From positions 1 to 6,227 of the forward strand of contig CAMWQZ010000078.1 of NCBI GenBank assembly GCA_947176515.1: a DNA stretch of 6,227 nt, written 5' to 3'. The notes under the pieces were generated by a model. The model was given only the letters and a program-made list of their open reading frames with translations, was not told the DNA's origin and made no database searches. Below are positions 1 through 6,225 of this stretch, piece by piece. This DNA comes from an uncultured Bacteroidales bacterium. Its GTDB lineage: Bacteria; Bacteroidota; Bacteroidia; Bacteroidales; Muribaculaceae. A program made the position numbers and the translations under genes. Numbering within the stretch: the stretch's first letter is position 1; every line of letters starts with the position of its first letter.

Positions 1-22
1 TTATAAGGAAATGAGTTCTTAA
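1..22 (+). CDS. Possible last codons of a convergent plus-strand gene (partial)
   Basis: One plus-strand frame reads Y-K-E-M-S-S and then stops at TAA (20-22). The other two plus frames stop earlier, at 4-6 and at 12-14. A plus-strand intrinsic terminator begins 10 bases after this stop, which is the usual distance for a gene end. That spacing is the only argument for coding. The visible tail is too short to identify a product, and this could equally be untranslated 3' sequence. Confidence 0.3.
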
Positions 23-32
23 TATAAAGCAG

Positions 33-57
33 AAGCCACCGTAAGGTGGCTTTTTTT
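33..57 (+). terminator. Intrinsic terminator of the convergent plus-strand gene
   Basis: An 8-bp perfect stem (AAGCCACC at 33-40, GGTGGCTT at 45-52) closes a GTAA tetraloop of the stable GNRA class. It runs into seven consecutive T residues (51-57). The T-run lies on the plus strand, and the minus-strand side has only a broken T-run. It should therefore mainly end transcripts that enter from the left edge. Confidence 0.85.
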
Positions 58-58
58 G

Positions 59-106
59 TCGGAGGGAGTCGGACAGGGTCTGACGTTGTCTGACATGTCG
101 GAGTTG
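59..106. repeat. Five-unit degenerate TCNGA repeat array, 9-10 bp period
   Basis: Units begin at 59, 69, 79, 89 and 98. They read TCGGAGGGAG, TCGGACAGGG, TCTGACGTTG, TCTGACATG and TCGGAGTTG. The shared core is TCNGA followed by G or C, with lengths of 10, 10, 10, 9 and 9. The plus strand has 20 G and 8 C here, so a minus-strand transcript would be C-rich and G-poor. The array sits between two terminators and directly downstream of the susCD terminator. A related array lies at 5998-6060, downstream of the 5S terminator. Function is unknown. Confidence 0.7.
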
Positions 107-120
107 ATTTAGGCTATTAT

Positions 121-155
121 AAAAAGAGAAGCTGCGCCGGTGGGGGCGCAGCTTC
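121..155 (-). terminator. Intrinsic terminator of the susCD operon
   Basis: An 11-bp perfect inverted repeat (GAAGCTGCGCC at 128-138, GGCGCAGCTTC at 145-155) encloses a 6-nt loop. On the minus strand the stem is followed by TCTTTTT and then AT-rich sequence (121-127). It starts 38 bases past the susD stop codon. A weaker, interrupted T-run on the plus strand could allow some bidirectional activity. Confidence 0.88.
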
Positions 156-193
156 GTTGTTTTATCCCAGATGGGATTTGGATTTACGGTTGA

Positions 194-2071
194 TTAGTTT
201 TCAATCCATGGGCCACCTGACTTTTTGTTTGTAGTGTAACCCGGGGTCTGAGTTAAAGCTGGGTCAGCGTCAAGAAGGTCTCCGTCCAACGGCCAAAGCA
301 CGAGGTGCTTCTGAGTAGCGTAGTCGAGAAGCGGAGTCTCAGTTTCAATCAGGTTGTTACCAAGAGTCTCGTAGTTGGCAGTAACTTCATACATATTCTC
401 GCCAACTGTAAGACCGTAGCCAAGACAACCTTCCTTACAGAAGATGAGGTGGTCTTTATCTGTACCGCCCTTTACAGTAGTAAGACGACGGAGGTCCCAC
501 CAACGCTGGCCTTCCTGGAAGAATTCTTTAGCCTTCTCCTGAAGGATAGCGATTTCATTATCCTTGAAGTCACCGGCAACGTATGCGTCAGTAGCTTCAT
601 TCCAGTTATCTCCGTAAGCACGTTTGCGAATCATGTTGATGTATTTTTCAACATCTGCTTTATTGTCTTCGTAGTTAGCAATTTCAGCAAGATACATATA
701 GGCAAGAGCGAGACGGTAGTAGGGCATGTAGTTTGTGCCGACCATTGCACCCTGGAGTCCCATTGTGCCACGGTATTTTACAGCATAGCAACCTGCGAGG
801 ATGTGCTCATCGAAATTAAAGTCAGGAATGTATTGCACGTCAGCATCTTTTTCTTCCGGAGTAATCAAATAGATAGGATTGAGGATATTGCGGCGAGAGT
901 CACGCGCATCAAACTGATAGTAGTATGCGTTTCTTACTGCCTGATGCTGCTGACCGCTCATACGAGTCATATAGTAAGGTGTGCGATCTTTAGTACCGGT
1001 CAGAGGGTTATACCAATAGGTCAAGCGGTTAGCGGTAGTACCAGGTGTGATACCATCCTCTTGAACGCAGTTCCAGAAGTTATTGGGCGAACCACCTGTG
1101 TTAACGTCATAATTAATGTAGTTAAACCAATTGGTTGTGGCTTCAGTGGTTGCATAATATGTAGCAAAGATATATTCTTTATTGGTTGTCTGAGTGCCAT
1201 TGATAGCATCATAATAAGTAGGGGCTAACTGGAAGCCGTAGTTATTGACAACATTGTTGAAATATGTCTTAGCAGTTGCCACGTCGGCAGGATTTGCTTT
1301 GTGGTCAAGAGTTGACACTTTACCACTCCAGAGATAAACTTCGCCGGCAAGCATTTCGGTAGTCGCCTTTCTCCAGAAGTTAGCACCAGTACCCATATTA
1401 TAGACGCTGTTGCTATAGTTACCGGCTGCATTAAAGTGATCGAGCGATGCTTTGATATCTGACTTAATCTGATTTAGCATTTCTTCTGCGGTAGATCTCG
1501 GCATCTGCAAAGAAACCTCATCATAGTTACCGAGAATTACGTCAGCATTAGTACGAAGCGGACCTGTACCCCACATTTTGTGAATCTGGAAGAAGCAGTA
1601 GGCTCGCATACCGTAAATCATACCGAGCAGGTAGTTGCGACATTCAGGAGTCAGAACGCTTTCTCCATTTTGTGCATCATAATAGATGTAGGTGTTGCAG
1701 TTCGAAATCATGCCATAGAAATTTCCATATTTCGTAAACTGCGGCTGCTGCTCAGTAATGAGATTCAAAGGAATATTAGTGTTACGCAGACCTGAACCGT
1801 CAGTGCCATTCTTTGTCCAGTAATAGTCTGTGCGGAATTCACCGGCCTGGAAAAGCACGTTCTGGTCATAATTAGCACGCCATTGGTTCATAAGGGCAAC
1901 GAGATTACCAGTGAATGCAGCCTCCGTTTTCCAGAATCCGTTGGAACCATATTGGTTCGGGTTAGTAAGGTCGAGTTCGTCAGCGCATGAGCTCATAAGT
2001 ACAGAACCCAAAGAGCGCACACCGATTAAAGTCGCCTTGGTGAGATTATTTAATTTCATTTTAGTTTTCAT
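194..2071 (-). CDS. susD: SusD/RagB-family surface lipoprotein (nutrient-binding lid)
   Basis: The 625-residue product belongs to the RagB/SusD family. These outer-membrane lipoproteins bind a glycan or other oligomer and act as the hinged lid over a SusC barrel. Family marks visible here are: a lipobox ending at Cys29 (L-M-S-S-C), followed by acidic residues (ADELDL) as in surface-exported Bacteroidetes lipoproteins; an N-terminal SusD region with FWKTEAAF (46-53); helical TPR-like segments MRAYCFFQIHKMWGTGPL (155-172) and YYRLALAYMYLAEIAN (451-466); INMIRKRA (478-485); the C-terminal signature EGQRWWDLRRL (520-530); and the closing WPLDGDLLDADPALTQTPGY (593-612). The length is slightly above the common 500-600. 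Met1 is chosen because it gives the full basic n-region; Met5 is an alternative. The signal peptide is odd in carrying Arg19 in its hydrophobic stretch. The gene lies 30 bp after susC and should be co-transcribed with it. The gene symbol is a family name, and starch specificity is not implied. Confidence 0.95.
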   Translation of the reverse strand: MKTKMKLNNLTKATLIGVRSLGSVLMSSCADELDLTNPNQYGSNGFWKTEAAFTGNLVALMNQWRANYDQNVLFQAGEFRTDYYWTKNGTDGSGLRNTNIPLNLITEQQPQFTKYGNFYGMISNCNTYIYYDAQNGESVLTPECRNYLLGMIYGMRAYCFFQIHKMWGTGPLRTNADVILGNYDEVSLQMPRSTAEEMLNQIKSDIKASLDHFNAAGNYSNSVYNMGTGANFWRKATTEMLAGEVYLWSGKVSTLDHKANPADVATAKTYFNNVVNNYGFQLAPTYYDAINGTQTTNKEYIFATYYATTEATTNWFNYINYDVNTGGSPNNFWNCVQEDGITPGTTANRLTYWYNPLTGTKDRTPYYMTRMSGQQHQAVRNAYYYQFDARDSRRNILNPIYLITPEEKDADVQYIPDFNFDEHILAGCYAVKYRGTMGLQGAMVGTNYMPYYRLALAYMYLAEIANYEDNKADVEKYINMIRKRAYGDNWNEATDAYVAGDFKDNEIAILQEKAKEFFQEGQRWWDLRRLTTVKGGTDKDHLIFCKEGCLGYGLTVGENMYEVTANYETLGNNLIETETPLLDYATQKHLVLWPLDGDLLDADPALTQTPGYTTNKKSGGPWIEN

Positions 2072-2101
2072 ATTCTTAGTTTTGTAAGAGAACGGGAGAG
2101 A

Positions 2102-5100
2102 TTAGAAACTCAAGTTAAGACCGAAAATCACGGTACGCGGCAAGTTGTAAGTACCTTCGGTGTCTGCGAACGAAATAGACTGAGTGTTGTCAGGCAGAGG
2201 AAGAGTGGTCTTCTTCAGATAGCCGAGATTCTGAGCTGTAACGCTGACAGAGAGACCCTGGCAACGGAACTTGCTGCAGATGTTCATCGGGAGCTGATAG
2301 TTGAGAGAGAGCTCACGACATGCGAGGTATGCACCGCTGGTTGCAAGAATATCAGATACGCGGAACCAAGAGTTGGTACCCATATTTGATGCAATCACGT
2401 AACGAGGATATTTCGCATTAACATTTTCGGGAGTCCAAGTGTCCTTAACAGCTGTTGGTGCACTGTAAGTACCTTGGCCGCCGCCCATCCACCAGCAGAA
2501 CGAAGAGTCATAAACCTTAAAGCCGAAGCCCATATCGAAGCGAGCATAGAGTGAGAGACCCTTCCAAGAGAAAGTGGTGTTGAAACCACCAGTCCAGTGA
2601 GGCATGCGGTTGCCGAGATCATACTGGTCAAGCTGGTCGATTGTGTTGTCACCGTTGCGGTCACACCAGATAGCATCACCAGGACGGAGTTTCACAGCCT
2701 TAGCAGCTGCAGCAGGGTCCATCTTGCGGAGACGTTCGAGACCTGACTCGTTTGCATAGATATATACTGAAGAAAGAGCAGAGAGAGAAATGTCGATATA
2801 ATCACCGAGAGCCTCAACATCAGCCTGAGAACGGAGAATCTGGCGCTTCTTGTAACCAATTATGTGCATAGGCTCCTGACCTTCCTGGAGACCACCGAGA
2901 TAAATAGTAGCAGGTTTGCCATTTTCATCCAGCTTGTTGCCGTCATAAACCTGGGTGCCATTCTGACGGTTGTTAGTCTGCCCATTATAGGGGAGGTCAA
3001 CAACAACATTCTTATTGTAAGTGAGGTTAGCACCTAAAGTCCAAGTGAAATCTTTTGTACGGATGAGTGTGCCGTTGAAATCAAATTCAACACCTTGGTT
3101 TCGGAAAGAACCATTGTTGGTTACAACAGTTGAGAAACCAGTAGTCTGGGGAAGTGACTTGTTAGCATACTTATCCATGGTCAGACGGTTGTAGTAGGTA
3201 ATACCAAGATTGAAACGGTTAGATAGGAAACCGAGGTCAAGGCCTACTTCAGCAGTACGGGTACGCTCCCAACGGAGATTAAGGTTTGGCAGACCAGAAA
3301 TACGGTAGCCAATATTGCCGCCATACTGATAAGCACTATAAGCGCCAAGCAAGGTATAGTAACCGATAACACTCGAGTTAACGATACCGTTCATACCATA
3401 AGACGCACGGAGTTTACCATAGTTAAGGAAGCTGAGGTCAGAATTGTCTGAGAAGAAGTTTTCTCGAGTGAAAACCCAGCCGGCAGACACACCGGGGAAG
3501 AAGCCCCAACGATGGTTCTGGAGACGAGAGTAACCATCCTGACGGAAAGTTGCTGCGATAAGGTATTTATCCATATAGTCATATTCGGCACGACCGAAGT
3601 ATGAGAGGATAGCTTCTTCATAAGTGTTAGAGCTTGCAGCGAGCGATGATGCCTTATAGGGACTCTGTGTACCGGTGAAAGCATACTGGAGGTTACCGAA
3701 GTCATCAGTTGTTGCACCATTACCAGAAGCACTGAATGTCTGATATTTACGTTTGTAGAACTCCATACCGAGCATGGCGTTAACAGTGTGCTTCTCTGCG
3801 AATGTACGGTTGAAGTTTGCAACTAAGTTATAAGTCTGGTCGAAATATCTTGAGAAACTTTCGCTTGTGGGGCGGTTACGGTTCATCGCACCTGCTGCAT
3901 TAGTCTGAATATCCTGCGTGAAATCTTTAGAAAGCTGCTCGTTATAGTACCAGCTCATTGTGCCTTTAAGTGTAAGACCGTCAATAATCTTGGCGGTAAG
4001 GCTCTGTGTCATCTGGAACTTGTCGCTCTGATTTTCAGGATGATATTTATCAGGCTGATATTTCAAGTTAACCGAAGCGCCGGCAAGAGCGGTGTTATAC
4101 AGCGGATTACCTTCTTCGTCCTCGAGGCGAATTGTTGGAGGCATAGACATTACACGGCCGAAGAAGCGACCAGTTGCAAGACCGCTGGAAGTGTTCACCC
4201 AATTAGCACGAGTGTAGTTAAACACTGATTTTGATTCCAACCACTGGCTAATCTTATAGCTACCGGTGAATGCAAAATTGTAGCGTTTGTAGTACTGCTT
4301 GGGAAGCGCACCGTCTGCATTATAATAACCGAGCGATGCATAGTAGTTGCCACGATCATTAGCACCAGAGAAGCTCAAGTTATAGTCTTGTGTTGAAGTC
4401 GGGTCCTTACGGCTGTACTTCATGATGTCAGTATCCTTGAAGAGGATACGAGTGTCTGTACCAAGCACACCATTCAAGGGATCATCCATCACCTGCCAAC
4501 CGTGGTTGAGGAGGTAAGCATTATCGTCGGTGTAAGTAAGGATGTTCCAAGGCATATTCTGAGACAATTCAGTTTTACCTGTTGAGTAAGCCTGGCTACC
4601 ATTGAAAAGCATCGGATAGAAGTTGTTAAGCCAGTTACCGGGAACATCGGGGTTAGTAGTGTTGTAAGTTGCTGTACGAACCCAGTGGAGGTATTCACGA
4701 GCATTCATCATATCATAGCCGGTGTCATAGTGAGAAAGACCGTACTTAACATTAAGAGTAACACGACCTTCGCCTACTTTACCAGACTTGGTAGTGATGA
4801 GGACAACACCATTAGCAGCACGAGCACCATAGAGGGCGGTTGCGCCGGCATCCTTGAGGATTTCCATTGAACCGATGTCGTTGGGGTTGATATCAGAAAG
4901 GCTTGAACGAATCTGACCGTCAACAACGATAAGAGGTTCGTTAGCGCTACCATTCCAGTTTGTACCACCACGGACGGTAATAGCAGGAGTAGCACCAGGA
5001 TCACCAGAGTTTACAGTTACCTTAACACCAGACACAGCACCAACGAGAGCCTGAGCAGGGTTGGCGTTAGCACCGATAGTAAGGTCTTTTTCGCTAACTT

Positions 5101-5512
5101 TTGCGATAGAGTTAGTCACTTTTGCGCGTTTTTGTTCAACGCCATAACCCATAACCACAACTTCGTCGAGGACTTTGTTGTCGTCTTTGAGGGTGATTGA
5201 GAGGGGCGAACCGTTCCAAACAACAGTTGCAGGAGTGTAGCCAATGTAGGTTACAGTAATTTTAGCTCCTTTTTTAACGCCAGCAAGCGAGAAGTTGCCG
5301 TCGATGTCGGTTGTACCACCAATTTGAGCTCCTTCGACGCGAACAGAAGCGCCAGGAAGAGGTTCTCCGTCAGCATCGAGGACAACGCCAGTGCATCGAG
5401 CGCTTGTTTGCTCGGCTTGCGGAGCGGCTACCGGTGCAGCAAAAGTCATAACAGGAGCAGAACCTGTGAGAGCAAGCACCAATATCCAATTCTTTAAGGT
5501 TTTGTTAGTCAT
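2102..5512 (-). CDS. susC: SusC/RagA-family TonB-dependent outer-membrane transporter
   Basis: The 1136-residue product is a TonB-linked outer-membrane barrel that imports the ligand held by its SusD partner, powered by TonB-ExbBD. In order it shows: a signal peptide (about 1-26, LVLALTGSAPVMTFA, cleavage near the AAPVAA stretch); a carboxypeptidase-D-regulatory-like beta-sandwich domain (about 39-108, with GEPLPGASVRVEG and TTDIDGNF); a SusC-type Ton-box region LDEVVVMGYG (115-124); a plug domain (about 130-245, with ITVRGG, PLIVVDG and the hallmark SMEILKDAGATALYGARAAN at 215-234, then GVVLITTKSG); and a beta-barrel ending in a C-terminal Phe (TVIFGLNLSF). The segment DRNGDNTIDQLDQYDLG (951-967) resembles the acidic EF-hand-like loop common in SusC barrels. 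There is no N-terminal secretin/STN domain, so control through a FecR-type anti-sigma factor is not indicated. ATG at 5512 precedes a proper signal peptide, and no strong Shine-Dalgarno is present. The substrate cannot be told from the sequence. Confidence 0.96.
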   Translation of the reverse strand: MTNKTLKNWILVLALTGSAPVMTFAAPVAAPQAEQTSARCTGVVLDADGEPLPGASVRVEGAQIGGTTDIDGNFSLAGVKKGAKITVTYIGYTPATVVWNGSPLSITLKDDNKVLDEVVVMGYGVEQKRAKVTNSIAKVSEKDLTIGANANPAQALVGAVSGVKVTVNSGDPGATPAITVRGGTNWNGSANEPLIVVDGQIRSSLSDINPNDIGSMEILKDAGATALYGARAANGVVLITTKSGKVGEGRVTLNVKYGLSHYDTGYDMMNAREYLHWVRTATYNTTNPDVPGNWLNNFYPMLFNGSQAYSTGKTELSQNMPWNILTYTDDNAYLLNHGWQVMDDPLNGVLGTDTRILFKDTDIMKYSRKDPTSTQDYNLSFSGANDRGNYYASLGYYNADGALPKQYYKRYNFAFTGSYKISQWLESKSVFNYTRANWVNTSSGLATGRFFGRVMSMPPTIRLEDEEGNPLYNTALAGASVNLKYQPDKYHPENQSDKFQMTQSLTAKIIDGLTLKGTMSWYYNEQLSKDFTQDIQTNAAGAMNRNRPTSESFSRYFDQTYNLVANFNRTFAEKHTVNAMLGMEFYKRKYQTFSASGNGATTDDFGNLQYAFTGTQSPYKASSLAASSNTYEEAILSYFGRAEYDYMDKYLIAATFRQDGYSRLQNHRWGFFPGVSAGWVFTRENFFSDNSDLSFLNYGKLRASYGMNGIVNSSVIGYYTLLGAYSAYQYGGNIGYRISGLPNLNLRWERTRTAEVGLDLGFLSNRFNLGITYYNRLTMDKYANKSLPQTTGFSTVVTNNGSFRNQGVEFDFNGTLIRTKDFTWTLGANLTYNKNVVVDLPYNGQTNNRQNGTQVYDGNKLDENGKPATIYLGGLQEGQEPMHIIGYKKRQILRSQADVEALGDYIDISLSALSSVYIYANESGLERLRKMDPAAAAKAVKLRPGDAIWCDRNGDNTIDQLDQYDLGNRMPHWTGGFNTTFSWKGLSLYARFDMGFGFKVYDSSFCWWMGGGQGTYSAPTAVKDTWTPENVNAKYPRYVIASNMGTNSWFRVSDILATSGAYLACRELSLNYQLPMNICSKFRCQGLSVSVTAQNLGYLKKTTLPLPDNTQSISFADTEGTYNLPRTVIFGLNLSF

Positions 5513-5585
5513 TACTATGATTTTTATTGTTACTATTTGTGTTTCGCAATGCTGTCAAAAAAAATTCCGTTCTAATGTAATCATG

Positions 5586-5768
5586 TTAAAGTTGTTTCCA
5601 TAGGGTATTACAATAGTCGGTTTGGTTGTTTGATGATGGTTTCAGCGAGCTGACAGCAATCGCCTCTAATCCATCGGCATAACAATCTCCGTCTCGACAA
5701 CCCACAGACCCCCATTGAGATGCACAGGGATGGACTGTCGTAACTCTTGGCTTTACAATTTCAGTCAT
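5586..5768 (-). CDS. Candidate 60-aa cysteine-containing small ORF in the susC leader
   Basis: An ATG-started ORF of 60 codons ends 73 nt before the susC start, on the same strand. I do not recognise the product. It has four cysteines (15, 24, 29, 53), with a compact C-x8-C-x4-C cluster containing GCRDGDCYADG (23-33). It has no signal peptide or membrane segment, and its C-terminus is polar and Ser/Asn-rich. No clear ribosome-binding site precedes it, which is not decisive in Bacteroidetes. It could be a small regulatory or leader protein translated from the long 5' region, or a chance ORF in structured RNA. The start context AACTATGAC repeats a 9-mer found at the upstream 9-codon ORF, which is mild support that these starts are related. 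Confidence 0.25.
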   Translation of the reverse strand: MTEIVKPRVTTVHPCASQWGSVGCRDGDCYADGLEAIAVSSLKPSSNNQTDYCNTLWKQL

Positions 5769-5797
5769 AGTTAGTCGTTGGTTTTTAAGGTAATCTG

Positions 5798-5827
5798 TAT
5801 AGAATTTAATAGTTTATAAATTCTATA
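5798..5827. promoter_or_regulatory. Perfect 11-bp inverted repeat with 8-nt spacer (operator or RNA stem-loop)
   Basis: TATAGAATTTA (5798-5808) and TAAATTCTATA (5817-5827) are exact reverse complements around the spacer ATAGTTTA. The element lies about 70 bp downstream of the -7 promoter element, inside the predicted susC leader. It could be a dimeric regulator's binding site or an AU-rich hairpin in the leader RNA. No T-run follows it, so it is not a conventional terminator. Its loop octamer recurs in the inverted repeat at 5865-5889. Confidence 0.6.
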
Positions 5828-5845
5828 ATTAGAAAACAATTAAGG

Positions 5846-5875
5846 TTAATACTCACAATATTTCTTAACGGTCAT
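5846..5875 (-). promoter_or_regulatory. Candidate 9-codon leader peptide ORF (MTVKKYCEY)
   Basis: An ATG (5875-5873) followed by eight sense codons and a TAA (5848-5846) sits about 18 nt after the predicted transcription start. Its AUG lies in the loop of the stem-loop at 5865-5889. The peptide lacks the run of one amino acid typical of classical attenuators. This is a low-confidence upstream ORF that could equally be chance. Confidence 0.2.
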
Positions 5876-5889
5876 AGTTTATCCGTTAA
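5865..5889 (-). promoter_or_regulatory. Stem-loop at the 5' end of the susC leader
   Basis: TTAACGG (5865-5871) and CCGTTAA (5883-5889) are exact reverse complements around an 11-nt loop that contains ATAGTTTA. The element begins only about 9 bp after the -7 promoter element. In RNA it would therefore form a hairpin at or near the very 5' end of the transcript. As DNA it could be an operator overlapping the transcription start. Both roles are inferred. Confidence 0.5.
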
Positions 5890-5897
5890 AAAACATG

Positions 5898-5930
5898 CAA
5901 ATATAGCGCTTAAGTGTTTAAAGAGCCTAA
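5898..5930 (-). promoter_or_regulatory. Bacteroidetes-type promoter of the susCD operon
   Basis: The minus strand reads TATATTTG (5905-5898), an exact match to the Bacteroidetes -7 consensus TAnnTTTG. TTAG (5930-5927) lies 21 nt upstream and matches the -33 TTTG in three of four positions at a normal spacing. The flanks are AT-rich. It is the only TAnnTTTG match I found on this strand between the 5S terminator and susC. The start of transcription is expected near 5893. Confidence 0.7.
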
Positions 5931-5997
5931 TTTTTGCTGCTAAAATTTGTTAAATCGACAGGCAAGGTATTAGAGATTTTAAAGTAATCTGGAGAAC

Positions 5998-6060
5998 TCA
6001 GAGTTATCAGAGAACTCAGAGTAATCAGAGATATCAGAGGGCTCGGGGTTGTCGGCCTTG
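5998..6060. repeat. Seven-unit 9-bp TCAGAGNNN tandem array
   Basis: Units of exactly 9 bp start at 5998, 6007, 6016, 6025, 6034, 6043 and 6052. The first five have the invariant hexamer TCAGAG with variable last three bases (TTA, AAC, TAA, ATA, GGC). The last two have drifted to TCGGGG and TCGGCC. A further degenerate 10-nt unit may precede them at 5988-5997. The minus-strand transcript is C-rich over G (20 to 11), with pyrimidine-C steps every 9 nt. It lies directly downstream of the 5S terminator. Function is unknown; it resembles the array at 59-106. Confidence 0.8.
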
Positions 6061-6066
6061 AGTAAT

Positions 6067-6110
6067 AAAAAAGAGCCGGCCGGGCGACATTGCTGTCATC
6101 CGGCCGGCTC
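6067..6110 (-). terminator. Intrinsic terminator of the rRNA operon
   Basis: An 11-bp perfect GC-rich stem (GAGCCGGCCGG at 6073-6083, CCGGCCGGCTC at 6100-6110) is extended inward, past a 2x2 mismatch, by GACA/TGTC and a 4-nt loop. On the minus strand it is followed by six T residues (6072-6067) and then ATTA. It starts about 8 bases past the 5S 3' helix and should end rRNA transcription strongly. Confidence 0.93.
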
Positions 6111-6116
6111 CGTTAG

Positions 6117-6225
<109 letters not shown>

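Larger units (their letters stand above)
5513..5893 (-). promoter_or_regulatory. Long 5' leader of the susCD transcript
   Basis: If transcription starts just after the -7 element, near 5893, the susC mRNA has a leader of about 380 nt. That is much longer than the few tens of bases needed for initiation. It contains two inverted repeats with identical loop octamers (5865-5889 and 5798-5827), two candidate upstream ORFs and a U8 tract (5564-5557). It also holds a sequence just before the susC ATG (UCAUAGU, 5520-5514) complementary to two upstream ACUAUGA copies. I recognise no known riboswitch class in it; cobalamin and TPP core motifs were looked for and not seen. The leader boundaries are inferred from the promoter and are not measured. 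Confidence 0.55.

Noticed and set aside
59..106. CRISPR array
   Set aside because: Units of 9-10 bp without longer conserved repeats or unique spacers do not fit CRISPR, and no cas genes are present.
305..1228. A 307-codon plus-strand ORF opposite susD
   Set aside because: It lies wholly inside the well-supported susD gene on the other strand. It has no recognisable domain, and its composition (many Val, Ile, Ser, Cys) is typical of the antisense of a biased coding frame.
2395..5004. Several ORFs of 60-143 codons within susC in other frames on both strands
   Set aside because: All overlap the continuous SusC reading frame, whose family motifs run end to end. None has its own start context or recognisable product.
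5391..5603. A 70-codon plus-strand ORF overlapping the susC start and leader
   Set aside because: It is antisense to the SusC signal peptide and leader, has no recognisable product, and no plus-strand promoter was seen.
5513..5770. Known metabolite riboswitch in the susC leader
   Set aside because: I looked for cobalamin-box and TPP core motifs and found no match. A covariance-model search (Rfam) would settle this.
5798..5889. Invertible promoter flanked by inverted repeats
   Set aside because: The arms of the two inverted repeats are unrelated to each other, each encloses only 8-11 bp, and the promoter lies outside both. No recombinase gene is in the window.
5980..6072. A minus-strand frame across the 9-bp array reading as Ser-Asp/Glu-x repeats
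   Set aside because: The 9-bp period keeps frame and gives a Ser/acidic tripeptide repeat. There is no ATG start, the frame runs back into the rRNA terminator, and the related left array has 10-bp units that would break frame.
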